From positions 58,205-122,204 of the forward strand of contig JAEZUM010000053.1 in assembly GCA_023421075.1 (NCBI GenBank): DNA of 64,000 bases. Direction: 5' to 3'. Below, piece after piece: positions 62,359 to 64,000 of the stretch. Every line of letters begins with the position of its first letter. Position 1 is the stretch's first letter. The DNA is from Bacillota bacterium (GTDB taxonomy: Bacteria; Bacillota; Clostridia; Lachnospirales; Lachnospiraceae). The notes beneath the pieces were generated by a model. It saw only the letters and a list, made by a program, of their open reading frames with translations, made no database searches and was not told the DNA's origin. A program made the position numbers and the translations under genes.

Positions 62359-62745
62359 TTACTCTTTTACGATATTAACTCCTGCAATACGGATGTTAAC
62401 TTCCTTGACCTGCAATCCGGTCATATTCTCTATCGCCAACTTCACCTTTTCTTGTACCTGCTTTGCAGTCTCAGGAATACCATATCCATAATCTAAGGTC
62501 AGGGCCATATCTACGGATACCGCATCGGGGCTAACAAGTACCTTAACTCCTTTGGATAAGTTCTTCTTTCCCAATTTACCGGCAAGTTCATTGGTAACAT
62601 TTCCGGAGGTTGCCGACACGCCCTTTACTTCTGTTGCCGCTAAACCTGCTATGGTTGCTACGACCTCATCCGCTATCTGTACTTCTCCAACCTTACCATT
62701 TTCGTGTATTTTATATGTGTTTCTGATCTCCGGTTCTTTATTCAC
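62359..62745 (-). CDS. Asp23/Gls24 family envelope stress protein
   Basis: The 128-residue protein belongs to the Asp23 family of membrane-associated cell-envelope proteins (VQIADEVVATIAGLAATEVK start, ALTLDYGYGIPETAKQVQEK, MTGLQVKEVNIRIAGV). In clostridia a copy sits between spoIIIAH and nusB, as here. It starts at a GTG eight bases from AGGAGG. The exact role is not settled. Confidence 0.93.
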   Translation of the reverse strand: MNKEPEIRNTYKIHENGKVGEVQIADEVVATIAGLAATEVKGVSATSGNVTNELAGKLGKKNLSKGVKVLVSPDAVSVDMALTLDYGYGIPETAKQVQEKVKLAIENMTGLQVKEVNIRIAGVNIVKE

Positions 62746-62996
62746 AATGATTACCTCCTAAGTTCCTAATGTTATCCGGCATACCTTTTCTACTGAGTTA
62801 ATGTTCTGAGGAATATAAGCCGTATAATAATATGCCGGCTCTACTCTATTCCTATAAATGCTACTGTTTATTTATATGTCATTTATATCTATATTATATA
62901 GTATTATACCAAATAACTCAACATTTGCAATTAAAAACACAGAAATATTGAAAACCGGTATAAACCGGATTGCTTGTGTTCCCCCCGATACACGAC

Positions 62997-63035
62997 GAAT
63001 ATAGCAATGAAAGCGTCGCATTCATTGCTATATTC
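62997..63035 (-). other. Perfect 15-bp hairpin between spoIIIAH and asp23
   Basis: Arms 62997-63011 and 63021-63035 pair perfectly around a 9-base loop, 40 bases after the spoIIIAH stop. No U tract follows on the minus strand, so it is probably a 3'-end-stabilising or processing structure rather than a simple terminator. The rest of the 329-base gap shows no gene; it should hold the asp23 promoter. Confidence 0.55.
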
Positions 63036-63074
63036 CTTTAACTTTATGTATGGATAAATTCACTCCATGCCCTA

Positions 63075-63905
63075 CTATTCAGAGATTACTACAGGGTTAA
63101 TATTGATATTCTCAACTGCAACTCCTGTCTTATCCTTAACGACTTTTTCTATGATTGCTAATTGCTGATCCGTCAATGCTTCTGCATTTACCACTACATC
63201 TACCATACCATCATCCATGAATACAATGGATCCCTCGAAGCCTTTTGCTTCTAACAGCATCTCTGTCTTGTTTTCCTTCGAGATGATATCAGCCAGCTCT
63301 AACGCACTGTCAACAGCAACCTGTCTCTGCTCCTTGGAAACGGTCTCACTATTGATGATATCCATATAAGCTGCTCGGTTCTTTGCTCTAACCTGTTCTC
63401 TTTCAATCTTGTTGGTGATAAAATAACTTGCATCAATGGTACTTGCAGCATTAGCAAGAACAGCTTCACCGGGAACGCCTTCTTCCAGATTGAGTTCTCC
63501 GTTATCACTAACCTCTTGGGCATCTGCTACCATTTCTTCATCGGAGATGTCACCCAGTTCGTCTGCATCAGCATCGTCTACTTCATCATTTTCATCGTCT
63601 GCAGTTGTCTCTGCTTCTTCTGCATCAGTATCTGTTCCTGCTTCCAGATCGGTATCTTCGTCTCCAAGATCTTCTTCTTCGGCCTGGTCATCGGTTGTGG
63701 TATCGTCCGTCGTATCTGCCGTCGCCAAATCCATTCCTTCCGAATCGGTGAACTCTTCATAATCACCGGAATTAGCAGCTTCTGTCTCAACTGCATCCTT
63801 ATTGTCCGCAAGGTCGTCATTTGTGAAGCTCAAATATCCTGCGATGATGATCATGATTGCCAACGCAGTGATGATGATGTGATTCTTCTTAAATATATTT
63901 TTCAT
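63075..63905 (-). CDS. spoIIIAH: Stage III sporulation protein AH, with long acidic linker
   Basis: SpoIIIAH is the mother-cell membrane protein that pairs with SpoIIQ to join mother cell and forespore. The 276 residues have a basic start, one membrane helix (about 10-28), a very acidic linker (about 29-150, mostly Asp, Glu, Thr and Ala), and the ring-forming YscJ-like domain (about 160-276, from SYFITNKIEREQ). The linker makes it longer than the 218-residue Bacillus subtilis protein. The start at 63905 is six bases from AGGAGG; an ATG six codons earlier precedes that site. It follows spoIIIAG by 14 bases. Confidence 0.92.
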   Translation of the reverse strand: MKNIFKKNHIIITALAIMIIIAGYLSFTNDDLADNKDAVETEAANSGDYEEFTDSEGMDLATADTTDDTTTDDQAEEEDLGDEDTDLEAGTDTDAEEAETTADDENDEVDDADADELGDISDEEMVADAQEVSDNGELNLEEGVPGEAVLANAASTIDASYFITNKIEREQVRAKNRAAYMDIINSETVSKEQRQVAVDSALELADIISKENKTEMLLEAKGFEGSIVFMDDGMVDVVVNAEALTDQQLAIIEKVVKDKTGVAVENININPVVISE

Positions 63906-63919
63906 TTTAGACCTCCTGA

Positions 63920-64000
63920 TCATTTTATACCATTCCTCATTTTCATTACTATAACCTTATGCGCAGGTACGTCAAATAATACCTCAACCGCTTGCATAAT
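63920..64000 (-). CDS. spoIIIAG: Stage III sporulation protein AG (C-terminal end, cut by window edge)
   Basis: The last 26 codons before the TGA read IMQAVEVLFDVPAHKVIVMK and end in a basic tail. This matches the conserved C-terminus of SpoIIIAG (AVQALF...HKIKVMKM pattern), and its place directly upstream of spoIIIAH is the conserved spoIIIA order. The protein forms a ring in the sporulation feeding-tube complex. The rest of the gene is outside the window. Confidence 0.85.
   Translation of the reverse strand: MMQAVEVLFDVPAHKVIVMKMRNGIK

Noticed and set aside
63436..63762. Ser/Ala-rich plus-strand frame opposite spoIIIAH
   Set aside because: It is the antisense of the Asp/Glu-rich linker, which naturally reads as Ser and Ala codons.

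Overview
The window looks like a piece of the chromosome of a low-GC, anaerobic, endospore-forming clostridium. The best guess is a plant-polysaccharide-using member of the Lachnospiraceae (Lachnoclostridium or Anaerocolumna type). The evidence is sporulation genes (spo0A, spoIVB, spoIIIAG/AH, CotF-like coat proteins), the MEP isoprenoid gene dxs, AT-rich intergenic DNA, strong AGGAGG ribosome-binding sites, several GTG and TTG starts, and glycoside phosphorylase genes. I recognise no rRNA, tRNA, CRISPR array, phage or transposase gene. The genus is inferred from gene content only.

Layout. 1-5.3 kb: a glycolytic cluster on the minus strand, gap, pgk-tpiA, gpmI, then secG running off the left edge. 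Two almost identical terminator hairpins follow gap and tpiA. 5.5-8.2 kb: a Na+/phosphate cotransporter with a PhoU tail and two spore-coat genes. 8.4-12.9 kb: spo0A, spoIVB and recN. 13.1-53.4 kb: an accessory block. It holds a 1265-residue secreted Ig-like (Big_2) protein, a CadC/CadA metal efflux pair, an orphan larE, a MATE pump, two membrane proteins, a frameshifted small gene, a 23.6-kb co-oriented carbohydrate locus (24.8-48.4 kb), a SagB-type nitroreductase, a small secreted Cys peptide, a possible STAS-like protein, a diguanylate cyclase, a SEC-C methionine aminopeptidase and a one-domain AraC regulator. 53.6-64 kb: yebC, argR, nadK, tlyA, dxs, ispA, xseB, xseA, nusB, asp23, spoIIIAH and the end of spoIIIAG.

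How the genes work together. In many clostridia spoIIIA-asp23-nusB-xseAB-ispA-dxs-tlyA-nadK-argR-recN-spoIVB-spo0A is one continuous run. Here the order and strand are kept, but about 42 kb of other genes separates argR from recN.

The carbohydrate locus reads, in transcription order: a cyclic beta-1,2-glucan synthase-like protein, a GH94 protein, an FAD oxidoreductase, a CUT1 sugar-binding lipoprotein and two permeases (no ATPase), a YesM-type sensor kinase, a YesN/AraC response regulator, a chemoreceptor, a GH130 phosphorylase and a GH106-like protein. The first two genes together match the domain layout of one giant proteobacterial cyclic glucan synthase. They are divided by a single in-frame TGA that is followed by a strong new ribosome-binding site.

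The other notable signals are intergenic structured DNA: a nested hairpin element between nadK and tlyA, and a 27-bp inverted repeat with an extra direct copy between nusB and xseA. All start choices, hairpins and functions were read by eye; no database search was possible.
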